Of a stretch of 16,628 nucleotides of DNA, positions 1 through 7,901 are shown in pieces (the stretch's first letter is position 1; the number at the start of each line of letters is the position of its first letter). Under the pieces are notes generated by a model, which did no database searches, was not told the DNA's origin, and saw nothing but the letters and a program-made list of their open reading frames with translations. The position numbers and the translations under genes were made by a program. This stretch comes from Maritimibacter sp. (GTDB lineage: Bacteria > Pseudomonadota > Alphaproteobacteria > Rhodobacterales > Rhodobacteraceae): contig DOUP01000112.1 of assembly GCA_003520545.1 (NCBI GenBank), forward strand, positions 377-17,004, given 5' to 3'.

Positions 1-1397
1 TAACCGCCGTAACGCCCAACGCCAGAGGCCTTGGTGCCACCGAAGGGCACATGTGGCTCGTCGTTGATGTTCTGGCAATTGACGTGGCAGATGCCGGTTT
101 CGATATGTTCGGCCATGCGAAGCGCCTTGGCTTCATCCCGCGTCATGATCGCGGCGGTGAGCCCGTATTCGGTGTCATTGTTCAAAGCGATGGCCTCTTC
201 CTCGGAGCGGAAGGGGGCGACGATCACGACAGGCCCGAAGGTTTCGTCGTGCCAGATGTCCATGTCGGCGCTCACATTGGTCAGAACCGTCGGCTCCACG
301 AAGTTTTCCCAGGCATTGCCGCCCAGTTCGATGATCGCGCCTTTGGCGACGGCATCGTCGATCAGCGCCTTGACGCGAACCGCCTGCCGGTTGTTCACGA
401 GTGGGCCGATCACGTTATCCTTGTCGCGCGTATGGCCGGTCTTGAGCTTTTGCGCACGCGCGAGGAACTGTCGCATGAAGTCGTCGTAAACGCCTTCTTG
501 CACCAGAATTTTCTCGGTCGACATGCAGACCTGTCCCTGGTGCATGAAGGAGCCGAAGTTCGCGGCTTTGGCGGCGTGGTCGAGGTCAGCGTCATCCATG
601 ATGATCATGGAGTCCTTGCCGCCGAGTTCCACGCATGCCTTTTTGAGATGCGCGCCGCATTTGGCCGCGATGTGGCGTCCGACGGCGGTCGAGCCGGTAA
701 AGGACACAGCCTTTACGGTCGGGTTCTCGATCATCTCGTCGCCGACGGCACCGACGCTTTCGCGCGAGCAGGTGACCACGTTGAAAACCCCCGGCGGGAT
801 GCCTGCTTCATCGAGGATCTCGGCAAAATATAATCCGCCTGCGTATGGCGTGTCTTCCGATGGTTTCAAAACAACGGTGTTGCCCACCGCCAGCGCCGCC
901 GCGAAGCCGCGTGAGGTCAGGATACCGGGCATGTTCCAAGGCGAGATGACCGAGACGACACCAAGCGGAAAGCGCGTGGCCATCATGAACTTGTGGTGCT
1001 CGGAGGGGAGCACCTCGCCGATGTTCTGATAGCAAAGTGCCGAGGCCGAGCGGAAGACTTCGGCGACATATCCGGCCTCGAAGACCCCTTTGCCGAACCA
1101 GCCGCCGCCCTCTTGCACCGCTGCGGCGATGAAGTCGCTTTGGCGGCGATCCCAGATTTCGGCGATTTTCAAAAGGTAATGGGCACGTTCGTGGAAGGCC
1201 AGGCCGGACCATGCCGGAAAGGCGGCCTTGGCGGCGGCGATAGCGCGTTTGGTGTCGTCGGGCGAGCCGTCGGGGATGCGGGCGTAGACCGAATTGTCCG
1301 ATGGATTCAAATCATCGAAGGTGCGGGACGCGGGCGTCCATTGACCGTCGATATACATGCCCTTGATGTTGGGGGCGGTGTTGGAGTGGTCCAACAT
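1..1397 (-). CDS. Aldehyde dehydrogenase, vanillin/benzaldehyde dehydrogenase-like (C-terminus cut by window edge)
   Basis: NAD(P)-dependent oxidation of an aldehyde to the carboxylate in the cytoplasm. I translated 465 complete codons from the minus strand; the gene leaves the window before its stop, probably missing about 20 residues of the family's usual ~485. Visible ALDH landmarks are the oxyanion Asn155 in SPWN, cofactor-side Lys178 in LKPSE, the FTGS turn near 233-236, general base Glu257 in VELGGK, and catalytic Cys291 in HQGQVCMSTEK. The final visible stretch is the conserved PFGGxKxSGxGRxGG region. The ATG at 1397 follows a strong purine-rich ribosome site (AAGGAGAGGAG). It lies 22 bp after the livF stop, so it is probably the last known gene of the ALDH-liv operon. 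QGQVCMSTE and ELGGKD resemble aromatic-aldehyde dehydrogenases, but the substrate is not determined by sequence alone. Confidence 0.93.
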   Translation of the reverse strand, partial: MLDHSNTAPNIKGMYIDGQWTPASRTFDDLNPSDNSVYARIPDGSPDDTKRAIAAAKAAFPAWSGLAFHERAHYLLKIAEIWDRRQSDFIAAAVQEGGGWFGKGVFEAGYVAEVFRSASALCYQNIGEVLPSEHHKFMMATRFPLGVVSVISPWNMPGILTSRGFAAALAVGNTVVLKPSEDTPYAGGLYFAEILDEAGIPPGVFNVVTCSRESVGAVGDEMIENPTVKAVSFTGSTAVGRHIAAKCGAHLKKACVELGGKDSMIIMDDADLDHAAKAANFGSFMHQGQVCMSTEKILVQEGVYDDFMRQFLARAQKLKTGHTRDKDNVIGPLVNNRQAVRVKALIDDAVAKGAIIELGGNAWENFVEPTVLTNVSADMDIWHDETFGPVVIVAPFRSEEEAIALNNDTEYGLTAAIMTRDEAKALRMAEHIETGICHVNCQNINDEPHVPFGGTKASGVGRYGG

Positions 1398-1419
1398 GGG
1401 TGTCTCCTCTCCTTCTGGG

Positions 1420-2628
1420 TTAACGGCCGGACCGGGTGCGCGAACGATCGCGGGCCCGGGCGGCGGCGGTTTCGATTTCTTCCAGCATATCGCGCAGCCG
1501 GTCGCTGTGGCTGCTTGCGCCAGAGGTGGCGGTGGGCGCGATGTTGCGTGATGGCTTGGGCGGTGCGGGCATCGGCGCGGGACGCGGTGGCAGGCTGGGT
1601 GACGCGTTCCGCCGGGACGACTGCGCCGAGGCTTTCGCGACGATGCTTGCCGTGTCGATGCCGGAGGGCCTGGCCGACATTTGCGGAGCCGGTGGCGGTG
1701 CCGGTTGTGGGCTGGGGGCCGCGGGTGTTGGCCGCGGCTCGGACACTTGGGGCGGCGCGGGCGTCCTTGGCCGTTCCGGCATGAGGCCTTGCATCGCTTG
1801 CGCGGCGATGTCCGAGGGTGACGGACCTTTTACAGCGCGTGGTGTGGTCGCTGCGGGCACGCCACTGGAGGCTTGTCCGGTGGGCTTGGTCTTGCCCCTG
1901 CCGGAACCGCTTTTGGCGGCGGCACCACCGAGGTAGGCCTGTTGCACCGCCGGGTCTTTTGCAAGGTTCGCCCCGGTGTCCTCGTGAATGATCTCGGTGT
2001 TTTCGAGCAGGTAGCCACGATCCGCGATGGCGAGCGAGGCTTTTGCATTCTGTTCCACCAGCAGGATGCCGATCCCGGTGTCGCGCACCGCTTTCAGGCT
2101 CTGAAACAGCTCCTTCGACAAAAGCGGCGAGAGGCCAAGCGAGGGTTCGTCCAGTGTAAGGACGGAGGGGTTCGACATCATGGCCCGCCCGATGGCGACC
2201 ATCTGTTGCTCGCCGCCCGACATGGTACGCGCCACTTGTTTACGCCGCTCCATGAGTTTGGGAAACAGGGTGTAGACCCGGTCGAGGTTTGTGCGCTCGG
2301 CATCCCTCGCGCGCTCGGAATAGGCGCCAAGTGTCAGGTTCTCTTCGACCGTCAGATCGCCGAAGATGCCTCGACCTTCCGGCACGAGCGCCACGCCTTC
2401 CTCCACGATCCGGTCGGCTTTCATGCCCACCAACTCGTGTCCGTTCATCCGCGCCGATCCCGTGACCTTGCCTTCGCAGATGCCGCTGATCGCTTTCAGG
2501 AGAGTGGATTTCCCCGCGCCGTTCGCACCGAGGATCACCACGATCTCACCTTTACCAACCTTGACCGAGGCATTGTTCAGTGCCGGTTGCTGGCCATAGG
2601 TGGCGGACAGTCCTTTCACCTCAAGCAT
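1420..2628 (-). CDS. livF: Branched-chain/HAAT-type ABC transporter ATPase LivF with long Pro-rich C-terminal extension
   Basis: One of two nucleotide-binding subunits energising the LivHM-type importer at the inner membrane. The protein is 402 aa, against about 235-240 for ordinary LivF. The ATPase core (1-235) has Walker A GANGAGKST (34-42), signature MSGGEQQ (136-142), Walker B LTLDEPS with Glu161, and VEQN (191-194), where Gln replaces the switch His as in E. coli LivF. The core ends at AYLGG (231-235), where LivF normally stops. A tail of about 167 residues rich in Pro, Ala, Ser and Arg follows, with short potentially helical islands near 271-283, 323-336 and 375-394. The start at 2628 gives the canonical MLEVKGLSATYG beginning, has GGGAG upstream, and overlaps the livG stop by 8 nt. 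An in-frame start at 2751 only adds sequence that overlaps livG. Confidence 0.95.
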   Translation of the reverse strand: MLEVKGLSATYGQQPALNNASVKVGKGEIVVILGANGAGKSTLLKAISGICEGKVTGSARMNGHELVGMKADRIVEEGVALVPEGRGIFGDLTVEENLTLGAYSERARDAERTNLDRVYTLFPKLMERRKQVARTMSGGEQQMVAIGRAMMSNPSVLTLDEPSLGLSPLLSKELFQSLKAVRDTGIGILLVEQNAKASLAIADRGYLLENTEIIHEDTGANLAKDPAVQQAYLGGAAAKSGSGRGKTKPTGQASSGVPAATTPRAVKGPSPSDIAAQAMQGLMPERPRTPAPPQVSEPRPTPAAPSPQPAPPPAPQMSARPSGIDTASIVAKASAQSSRRNASPSLPPRPAPMPAPPKPSRNIAPTATSGASSHSDRLRDMLEEIETAAARARDRSRTRSGR

Positions 2629-3355
2629 CGTCGTCTCCCAGGTAGGCGCGGATAACTTCGGGGTCGGACAGCACGTCGTCCGTCGACCCTTCGGCGATCT
2701 TCTTGCCCGAGGACATGACCACGCAGGTGTCGCAGAGCGAGCGGATCGCATCCATGACGTGTTCGACGAGGATGATCGTGCGCCCCTCGTCGCGAAGCTG
2801 GTGGATAAGGTCGATACCTTCGGTCAGTTCGGTTGGGTTGAGGCCAGCGAGCCATTCGTCGAGCAAGAGCACCTCTGTCTCGCCCGACAGAGCGCGTGCC
2901 AGTTCGACGCGCTTGGTGTCGATATAGGTAAGTTGCCCGACCGAGGCCTTGGCCTTGTCCGCCATGCCGATCTTTTCCAGCACTTGCAAAGCGTGACGTT
3001 CAGCTGATGCACCCCAGCGGCGGCGGTGGCCGAAGACAGCGCCAGCCATGACATTTTCCAGCACGTTCATCGAGGGCAGGAGCCGCACCAGCTGGAAGGT
3101 GCGTGAGACCCCCTTGCGCGCGATCTCCCGAGCGGGAAGCCCGGTGATCGTACCGCCGCGCAGCGTGATGTCACCATCCGTCGCGGGCAAGGCGCCGGAG
3201 ATAAGGTTGAGCGTCGTCGACTTGCCCGACCCGTTCGGGCCGATCAGTCCCAGCACCTGGTGTTCGCGGACGTCGAAGCTGACGTTGTCGACCGCGACCA
3301 ACCCGCCGAATTGCTTGGTCGCGCCGCGCAGCGATATGACTGTAGGAGCGGTCAT
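2621..3355 (-). CDS. livG: Branched-chain/HAAT-type ABC transporter ATPase LivG
   Basis: Second ATPase subunit of the importer, 244 aa, normal to slightly short for LivG. Walker A is GPNGSGKST (39-47), followed by the LivG-type SRTFQLVRLLPSMNVLENV region (84-102), Walker B LLLDEWLAG with Glu167, and switch His199 in LVEHVMDAI. The ABC signature is degenerate: where LivG usually has L(S/A)YGQQRR, this protein reads QLTYIDTKRVELARAL (141-156) with no SGGQ-like core. The start at 3355 was chosen because ATGA overlaps the livM stop by 4 nt and gives the canonical N-terminus; the longer in-frame reading from 3541 lies entirely over livM. The divergent signature may mean that one composite ATP site of the LivG/LivF heterodimer is weak or non-hydrolytic, which is inference. 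Confidence 0.95.
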   Translation of the reverse strand: MTAPTVISLRGATKQFGGLVAVDNVSFDVREHQVLGLIGPNGSGKSTTLNLISGALPATDGDITLRGGTITGLPAREIARKGVSRTFQLVRLLPSMNVLENVMAGAVFGHRRRWGASAERHALQVLEKIGMADKAKASVGQLTYIDTKRVELARALSGETEVLLLDEWLAGLNPTELTEGIDLIHQLRDEGRTIILVEHVMDAIRSLCDTCVVMSSGKKIAEGSTDDVLSDPEVIRAYLGDDDA

Positions 3356-4290
3356 GCCATGGCACTCCGTCTTGCCGCGCGCCCCTTGAGCCGGTCGTAA
3401 AGCCCGACGAAGCCGCCCGGAAGCAGATAGACGATCGCAAGGAACGACAGACCCAGAAGCAGGGTGGTCTGGTTCGGGAAGGAGGACGAAATCGCCTCCC
3501 ACAGGAGGGTGAAGGGGATGACACCGACCAGCGGCCCCCAAAGCCGACCGGTGCCGCCCAGAAGGGCCATGATCACGACCTGAAACGAAAGCATCGGGGT
3601 AAAGGCGGTGGCCGGTTCGATATAGATAAAACGGGGTGCGATCATCGCGCCGACGATGGCGGCGGTGGCACCTGAGACCACGAAGAGAGCGACTTTCGAC
3701 AGGGCCGTGTTGATCCCCACATGGCGGGCCACGTCCTCGTCATCGCCGATGATACGCAGCGCAAAGCCGAGTTTCGAGCGACCAATGGCCCAGCCCAGCA
3801 GGAAGACAAGGCCCGCCAGAACCAAAAGCTGCCAATAGATGTCGGGATCGGTCAGGTCGGTGAGCACATAGGTGCCTTTGTGGCCGGTTTGGTTCTGATA
3901 CCACGTCACCGCCTGCCGCGTCATTTCAGCGAGCCCCAGCGTGAAGATCACGAAATAGACACCAGACAGTCGCAGCGTTGCGAGGCCGACAAGCGCAGCG
4001 ATCAGCCCGCCGATCAGCCCGGCAATGGGCAAGAGCGCCCAGTATGAAATGTACTCGATTCCCGACCCCATCACATATGTACCAACCCCGAAGAAGGCCG
4101 CGGTGGCGAGCGAGATGTAATGGGTTGGACCTGAGAACAGCGCCCAGGAGGTCGCCAGCACCACATACATGGCAATCGAAACGCCGAGCGAGATCAGGTA
4201 TCCGTCGCCGGTCAGCGGCAGAAGCGCCGCAAATGCGAGCAGCGCGGCACCCCAGCCGAGATTTTTCCAGTCACCTTTCTTCATGTTCAT
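3352..4290 (-). CDS. livM: Branched-chain/HAAT-type ABC transporter permease LivM
   Basis: Integral membrane subunit (312 aa) that forms the translocation path with LivH. Several hydrophobic segments are visible: about 12-28, 32-52, 62-78, 85-106, 110-125, 153-170, 198-220, 236-262 and 276-295. The cytoplasmic coupling loop expected to contact the ATPases is present as ALRIIGDDEDVARHVGINT (177-195), followed by the typical GGTGRLWGPLVG motif (245-256) and PGGFVGL near the C-terminus (291-297), hallmarks of the BPD_transp_2 family. The start at 4290 overlaps the livH stop as ATGA; a second ATG two codons in (4284) is a possible alternative. Its stop overlaps the livG start by 4 nt, so translation is very likely coupled along livHMGF. 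Confidence 0.95.
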   Translation of the reverse strand: MNMKKGDWKNLGWGAALLAFAALLPLTGDGYLISLGVSIAMYVVLATSWALFSGPTHYISLATAAFFGVGTYVMGSGIEYISYWALLPIAGLIGGLIAALVGLATLRLSGVYFVIFTLGLAEMTRQAVTWYQNQTGHKGTYVLTDLTDPDIYWQLLVLAGLVFLLGWAIGRSKLGFALRIIGDDEDVARHVGINTALSKVALFVVSGATAAIVGAMIAPRFIYIEPATAFTPMLSFQVVIMALLGGTGRLWGPLVGVIPFTLLWEAISSSFPNQTTLLLGLSFLAIVYLLPGGFVGLYDRLKGRAARRSAMA

Positions 4291-5153
4291 GTCGGTTTCC
4301 TCCCGAAGAAGCCTTGCGGACGGAACAGGAGGATCAGGATGAAGAGCGCATAGGCGGCAACCAGTGTCAGACCGGGGTCAATGACCGATGCGACGAAGGT
4401 TTCGCCAACGCCAAGGACCAGGGCTGCAAGGATCGTGCCGCGCACGTCACCGACACCTCCCATGATAACGATGATCAGGGCTTTCATGGTGAACATCACG
4501 CCGGTCGAGGCATCGAGCGTCAGGAAGGTCGAGATGACCGCGCCGCCCACGGCTGTCACGGCACCCCCCAAGGCAAAGGCGCGGGCCGAGAGCTTGGGCA
4601 CGTCGATGCCCACGAGGCGCGCGTTTTCGGGTGAGACCGAAACGGCACGGATCGCCATCCCGGCGCGCGAGACGTTGAGCCAGAGATAGAGGGCGGCACA
4701 GAGCAGTGCAGCACAGCCGAAGGCCACGACGCGATTCAGGCCGTAGTTATCGCCAAAGATCGTAATGGGACGGGCGAGGTAGGAGTAGCTGAAGTAATCC
4801 CCCCCGAACGCCCAGATCATGATTCCGACCATCACGAAGGACAACCCGAAGGTGGTCAGGATCGCGTCGACCTCCAACATCCCGCGGTTCTTTGCGCGCT
4901 TGACGAGGGGGCGCAGCATGATCCGATAGATCAGCCAGTTCAGCACATAGGCCAGTGGCGCGACGAGGAAGATCGTCAGAAGCGGGCTCACCTGGCCGAC
5001 GGTGAACAGAGTAAAGGCGGCGAAAGCACCGATCACCAGCATCTCGCCATTGGCGAGGTTCATGATGCGCGATACGCCGTATTGCAGGTTCAGGCCCAGT
5101 GCGATCAGCGCATAGGTCCCGCCCAGAATGAGGCCTGTGATAAGGATATCCAT
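4287..5153 (-). CDS. livH: Branched-chain/HAAT-type ABC transporter permease LivH
   Basis: Integral membrane subunit (288 aa) pairing with LivM. The N-terminus MDILITGLILGGTYALIALG with the following LNLQYGVSRIMNLANGE is the family hallmark. Hydrophobic segments lie around 5-25, 38-56, 58-78, 97-116, 142-160, 193-212, 222-250 and 258-277. The coupling loop ENARLVGIDVPKLSARAFALGG lies at 176-197, then GGVGDVRGTILAALVLG (232-248). The protein ends with the usual RPQGFFGRKP. I chose the ATG at 5153, which has GGAG about 6 nt upstream; an in-frame start at 5198 would add 15 non-conserved residues and run through a hairpin. It is separated by 60 bp from the upstream binding-protein gene and overlaps livM by 4 nt. 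Confidence 0.95.
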   Translation of the reverse strand: MDILITGLILGGTYALIALGLNLQYGVSRIMNLANGEMLVIGAFAAFTLFTVGQVSPLLTIFLVAPLAYVLNWLIYRIMLRPLVKRAKNRGMLEVDAILTTFGLSFVMVGIMIWAFGGDYFSYSYLARPITIFGDNYGLNRVVAFGCAALLCAALYLWLNVSRAGMAIRAVSVSPENARLVGIDVPKLSARAFALGGAVTAVGGAVISTFLTLDASTGVMFTMKALIIVIMGGVGDVRGTILAALVLGVGETFVASVIDPGLTLVAAYALFILILLFRPQGFFGRKPT

Positions 5154-5174
5154 AGGTGCTCCGTGAGTGGTTGC

Positions 5175-5196
5175 GGACCCGGCCTTGACCGGGTCC
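5175..5196 (-). other. Perfect 8-bp hairpin between binding-protein gene and livH
   Basis: GGACCCGG at 5175-5182 and CCGGGTCC at 5189-5196 form a perfect stem around a 6-nt loop (TCAAGG on the transcript strand). There is no run of T after it, so it is not a standard intrinsic terminator. Its place just after a periplasmic binding-protein gene and before the permeases fits a transcript-stabilising or partly terminating hairpin that raises the binding protein relative to the membrane subunits. It also resembles GGGTCAAG/CTTGACCC-type palindromic repeats scattered in some alphaproteobacterial genomes. Confidence 0.5.
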
Positions 5197-5213
5197 ACAG
5201 AGCGTTCGCGGGA

Positions 5214-6413
5214 TTATTCCCAGCCGGACTTCAGGATCGGTTCGACGGCACCTTCGCGGCCCGTTTCCTTGATCCCTTTGAACTCGCCGTCCTGCCACTG
5301 ACCGACGGTCCAGTAGGCGGTGTTGGAGTTCATGTCGTCGAATTCGATGGTGCCCATCACGGTCTCGAAGGAGTTCTCCTTGATGAACTGTGTTACCTCG
5401 GCCATGTCGAGAGTACCGGTGGTTTCGATCGCTTCTTCGAGGATCTGCAGCGAGGCATACATCATGCCCGAGGCCCAGTAGTCGGGCTTCGATCCGGTCG
5501 CGGCTTCGTGCCGTGCGGCGTAATCTTGGAACTCCGGCGAGGCGGTGTTCACGCCGCCGATGCCCATGACGCCTTCCGCAGCTGCGCCGAAACGTCCACC
5601 GTAAGACGGGAACGCGGTGGCGACGGCAGTGTAGAAGGCTTTGACGTCAAGTTCTTCGATCATCGCCTGTTCTGTCAGGCCGAAGGTGTCCGGTGGATAG
5701 GACCATGCGACGAAAGCATCAGGGTCTGCCGCCTTGGCGGCTTTCATGACCGGCGACAGGTCTTGGGTGCCGAGCGGGTAAGAGGTCTCATAGACCAGTT
5801 CGAATCCGGCCTCTTCCAGCGCAGGCTTGCCCACGGCCATCAGCTCGATCCCGAAGGCGTCGGCCACGTTGACCATTGCAACGCGGTTGCCGATCTCGCC
5901 GGCTTCGCGCAGGTCCGACAGCACTTCGACCGCGTCTTCGGCGAGGTCGCTCGAGCGGCCCAGAAGGAAGAACATGTCGTTGAACTGACCCGACAGCTCA
6001 CCGATCTGGTCGGTGGCGGCGGACGAGGTGATCTGCGGGAACCCGAGGCGATCGAAAATCGGCGCGGCGGCGATGTTGAGGCCGGTCGAATACGGGGCGA
6101 GGATGATGTCGGCATCGTCCTGCGTCGCGAGGCGCTGAACGGCTTTGATCGTCTCGGCCGGGTTCGTCTGATCGTCGTACTCGATGACCTCCAGCAAGCG
6201 CTGCTCGCCGCCGACGTTCAGACCTCCGCGTGCATTCACCTCTTCAACCCAAAGCGCGATGTTCGGCCAGTGAGTCACGGCAGCACCCCCTGCGAGCGGG
6301 CCGGTCTTCGGGGCAACGGCGCCCACGACGATGTTGTCTTGCGCGAACACGGTGCCCGCGACCAGCGTTGCCGCCAGCGTCGTCGTCACCTTGAAAAAAG
6401 TTCTCCGTTTCAT
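5214..6413 (-). CDS. Periplasmic ligand-binding protein of HAAT/branched-chain-type ABC transporter (Peripla_BP_6)
   Basis: Extracytoplasmic receptor (399 aa) that delivers substrate to LivHMGF. It has an N-terminal Sec-type signal: basic MKRRTFFK, a hydrophobic TLAATLVAG core, and likely cleavage after VFA (A24|Q25). The mature protein starts with NIVVGAVAPKTGPLAGG, a typical first strand and ligand loop of type I Leu/Ile/Val-binding folds. Further type I features are EYDDQTNPAETIKAVQRL (about 78-95), a PQITSSAATD segment, and a C-terminal half with the GVNTASPEFQDY region. Length is normal for the family. The start has GGGAGGA upstream. It lies 39 bp after the first aldehyde dehydrogenase gene and before livH, so an aromatic or other organic acid/aldehyde ligand is more likely than leucine, but the family label alone does not prove it. 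Confidence 0.93.
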   Translation of the reverse strand: MKRRTFFKVTTTLAATLVAGTVFAQDNIVVGAVAPKTGPLAGGAAVTHWPNIALWVEEVNARGGLNVGGEQRLLEVIEYDDQTNPAETIKAVQRLATQDDADIILAPYSTGLNIAAAPIFDRLGFPQITSSAATDQIGELSGQFNDMFFLLGRSSDLAEDAVEVLSDLREAGEIGNRVAMVNVADAFGIELMAVGKPALEEAGFELVYETSYPLGTQDLSPVMKAAKAADPDAFVAWSYPPDTFGLTEQAMIEELDVKAFYTAVATAFPSYGGRFGAAAEGVMGIGGVNTASPEFQDYAARHEAATGSKPDYWASGMMYASLQILEEAIETTGTLDMAEVTQFIKENSFETVMGTIEFDDMNSNTAYWTVGQWQDGEFKGIKETGREGAVEPILKSGWE

Positions 6414-6431
6414 TTCTATCCTCCCTGTTGT

Positions 6432-6447
6432 GCGCGGAACGCCGCGC
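6432..6447 (-). other. GC-rich hairpin between aldehyde dehydrogenase and binding-protein genes
   Basis: GCGCGG at 6432-6437 and CCGCGC at 6442-6447 pair around a 4-nt loop in the 39 bp gap before the binding-protein gene. There is no U-tract. With the hairpin at 5175-5196 it brackets the binding-protein message, which fits RNA processing or stabilisation rather than termination. Confidence 0.4.
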
Positions 6448-6452
6448 GTCGA

Positions 6453-7901
6453 TTACGTCCAGAATGGGTAGTCTTTTCTCGGCTCCTGGACGGTGATCCA
6501 CCTGAGCTCGGTGAATTCCTGAATGGCGGATGTGCCGCCGAATCGTCCGTAGCCCGAGGCTTTGACGCCCCCGAATGGCTTGGACGGGTCGTCATAGACC
6601 GTGGGTCCGTTGATATGGCAAACGCCTGTTTCCAGGCGCGCGGCCAGACTGCGCGCACGGCCCGCGTCTGCGGTGAACACGGACGCGACAAGACCGTATT
6701 GCGTGTCGTTCGCGGTTGAGATCGCCTCGGCTTCGTCCCTGACGCGGATGATCGCCGCGATGGGGCCGAAGCTCTCTTCGCTGTAGATCTGCATCTCCGG
6801 TGTCACACGATCGAGAAGGGTGGGGAGCACGTACGCCCCCGAAACCTCTCCACCCGCAATCAGCTTGGCACCTTTTGCGAGCGCGTCCTCGATCAGGCGA
6901 CCAACGCGGCGCGCGGCCTCAGCGCTAATGAGATCACCGACCTTGGCGCGGTTCTTGCGGGCGAGCAATTCGGCACATTGCGCTTCCATGGCAGAGCAGA
7001 ATTCGTCGGCGACCGCGTTCACCACGATCATGCGCTCGGTCGACATGCAGATCTGGCCCTGGTTGAAATAGGCGCCGTAGGCAGCGGCTTTGGCTGCCGC
7101 GTCGATGTCGGCGTCTTCGAGCACGACCAAAGGCGCCTTGCCTGAAAGTTCGAGCACGCAAGGCTTCAGATGCCGCGCGCAGATGTCGGCCACGCGTCGC
7201 CCCACACGGGTCGAACCGGTGAAGTTGATACGGCGAACAGCGGGGTGTGCGGCAAGCGCATCGACGACGGGTTCGGCCATGTCGGGAGCATGGATCACCG
7301 AGGTCAGAGCCCCCGCGGGCAGTCCCGCCTCTGACAGAACATCCACAATCCGCGAGTGCAGCATCGGGCAAAGCTCGCTGCCCTTGAACACGACCGTGTT
7401 GCCGCAGGCGAGTGGCCAGACGATAGCCCGAACCGCAAGCGTCACCGGCGCATTCCACGGCGCGATGGCGAGGACCACGCCAACGGGCTCGCGAAACACG
7501 GTGGAGTGGATACCGTCCTTCTCAGAGACCTCTTCGGTGGCCGTGATTTGATCGGGGATCTTCATGGCTTCGTTGAACACATCGGCGGCGATGGCGACGT
7601 TGAACCTGATCCAGTCGGGTGTAGAGCCAAGTTCCTTGCTGGCGATTTCGACGAACTCTTCTGTGTGCTCAAGTAGCAGATCACGGGCCCGCGCGAGCAC
7701 CGCACGCTTTTCTTCAGCAGGCGTCTCGCGCCAGATCTGAAAGGCTGCTGCCGATGCATTCGCGGCGTCCTGCGCGTCACGAGGACCAGCAGCAGCTGCC
7801 CGCGTGACGGGCTGGCCGCTGACAGGCGACAGGCGTTCGAACACGGCTCCATCCCGTGCTCCGACACCCGCATCGCGGATATGAAGTCTGGCTTCGAACA
7901 T
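6453..7901 (-). CDS. Aldehyde dehydrogenase, salicylaldehyde/vanillin dehydrogenase-like
   Basis: NAD(P)-dependent aldehyde oxidation in the cytoplasm. The protein is 482 aa, full length for the family. Key residues are oxyanion Asn150 in APWN, Lys173 in FKGSE, FTGSTRVG (228-235), general base Glu251, and nucleophile Cys285 in NQGQICMSTER. The glycine-rich motif after the base reads ELSGKAP rather than ELGGK. The C-terminus has KPFGGVKASGYGRFGG and ends shortly after QEFTELRWITVQ, as in aromatic-aldehyde dehydrogenases. KGSELCPMLHSRIVDVLSEAGLP is the pattern I associate with the salicylaldehyde/vanillin branch. The ATG at 7901 has a strong AGGGAGGA site. It is the first gene of the operon, divergent from the AraC regulator. 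The second aldehyde dehydrogenase at the operon end is a diverged paralogue. Substrate assignment is inference. Confidence 0.94.
   Translation of the reverse strand: MFEARLHIRDAGVGARDGAVFERLSPVSGQPVTRAAAAGPRDAQDAANASAAAFQIWRETPAEEKRAVLARARDLLLEHTEEFVEIASKELGSTPDWIRFNVAIAADVFNEAMKIPDQITATEEVSEKDGIHSTVFREPVGVVLAIAPWNAPVTLAVRAIVWPLACGNTVVFKGSELCPMLHSRIVDVLSEAGLPAGALTSVIHAPDMAEPVVDALAAHPAVRRINFTGSTRVGRRVADICARHLKPCVLELSGKAPLVVLEDADIDAAAKAAAYGAYFNQGQICMSTERMIVVNAVADEFCSAMEAQCAELLARKNRAKVGDLISAEAARRVGRLIEDALAKGAKLIAGGEVSGAYVLPTLLDRVTPEMQIYSEESFGPIAAIIRVRDEAEAISTANDTQYGLVASVFTADAGRARSLAARLETGVCHINGPTVYDDPSKPFGGVKASGYGRFGGTSAIQEFTELRWITVQEPRKDYPFWT

Noticed and set aside
51..833. Plus-strand frame opposite the left aldehyde dehydrogenase
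   Set aside because: The minus strand translates continuously into a dehydrogenase with all active-site residues; the plus frame has none.
1436..1936. Plus-strand frame opposite the LivF tail, as an alternative explanation of that region
   Set aside because: It is Ala/Gly/Arg-rich low-complexity, overlaps the LivF tail that is in frame with a real ATPase, and has no ribosome site.
2629..2751. Longer start for livF
   Set aside because: It adds 41 non-conserved residues lying over livG, while MLEVKGLSATYG at 2628 is the family N-terminus with a ribosome site.
5082..6719. Plus-strand open frame of 545 codons opposite the binding-protein gene
   Set aside because: Its product shows no recognisable domain, it has no clear ribosome site, and the opposite strand encodes a well-formed binding protein, permease start and dehydrogenase end. 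It is an antisense frame kept open by high third-position GC.
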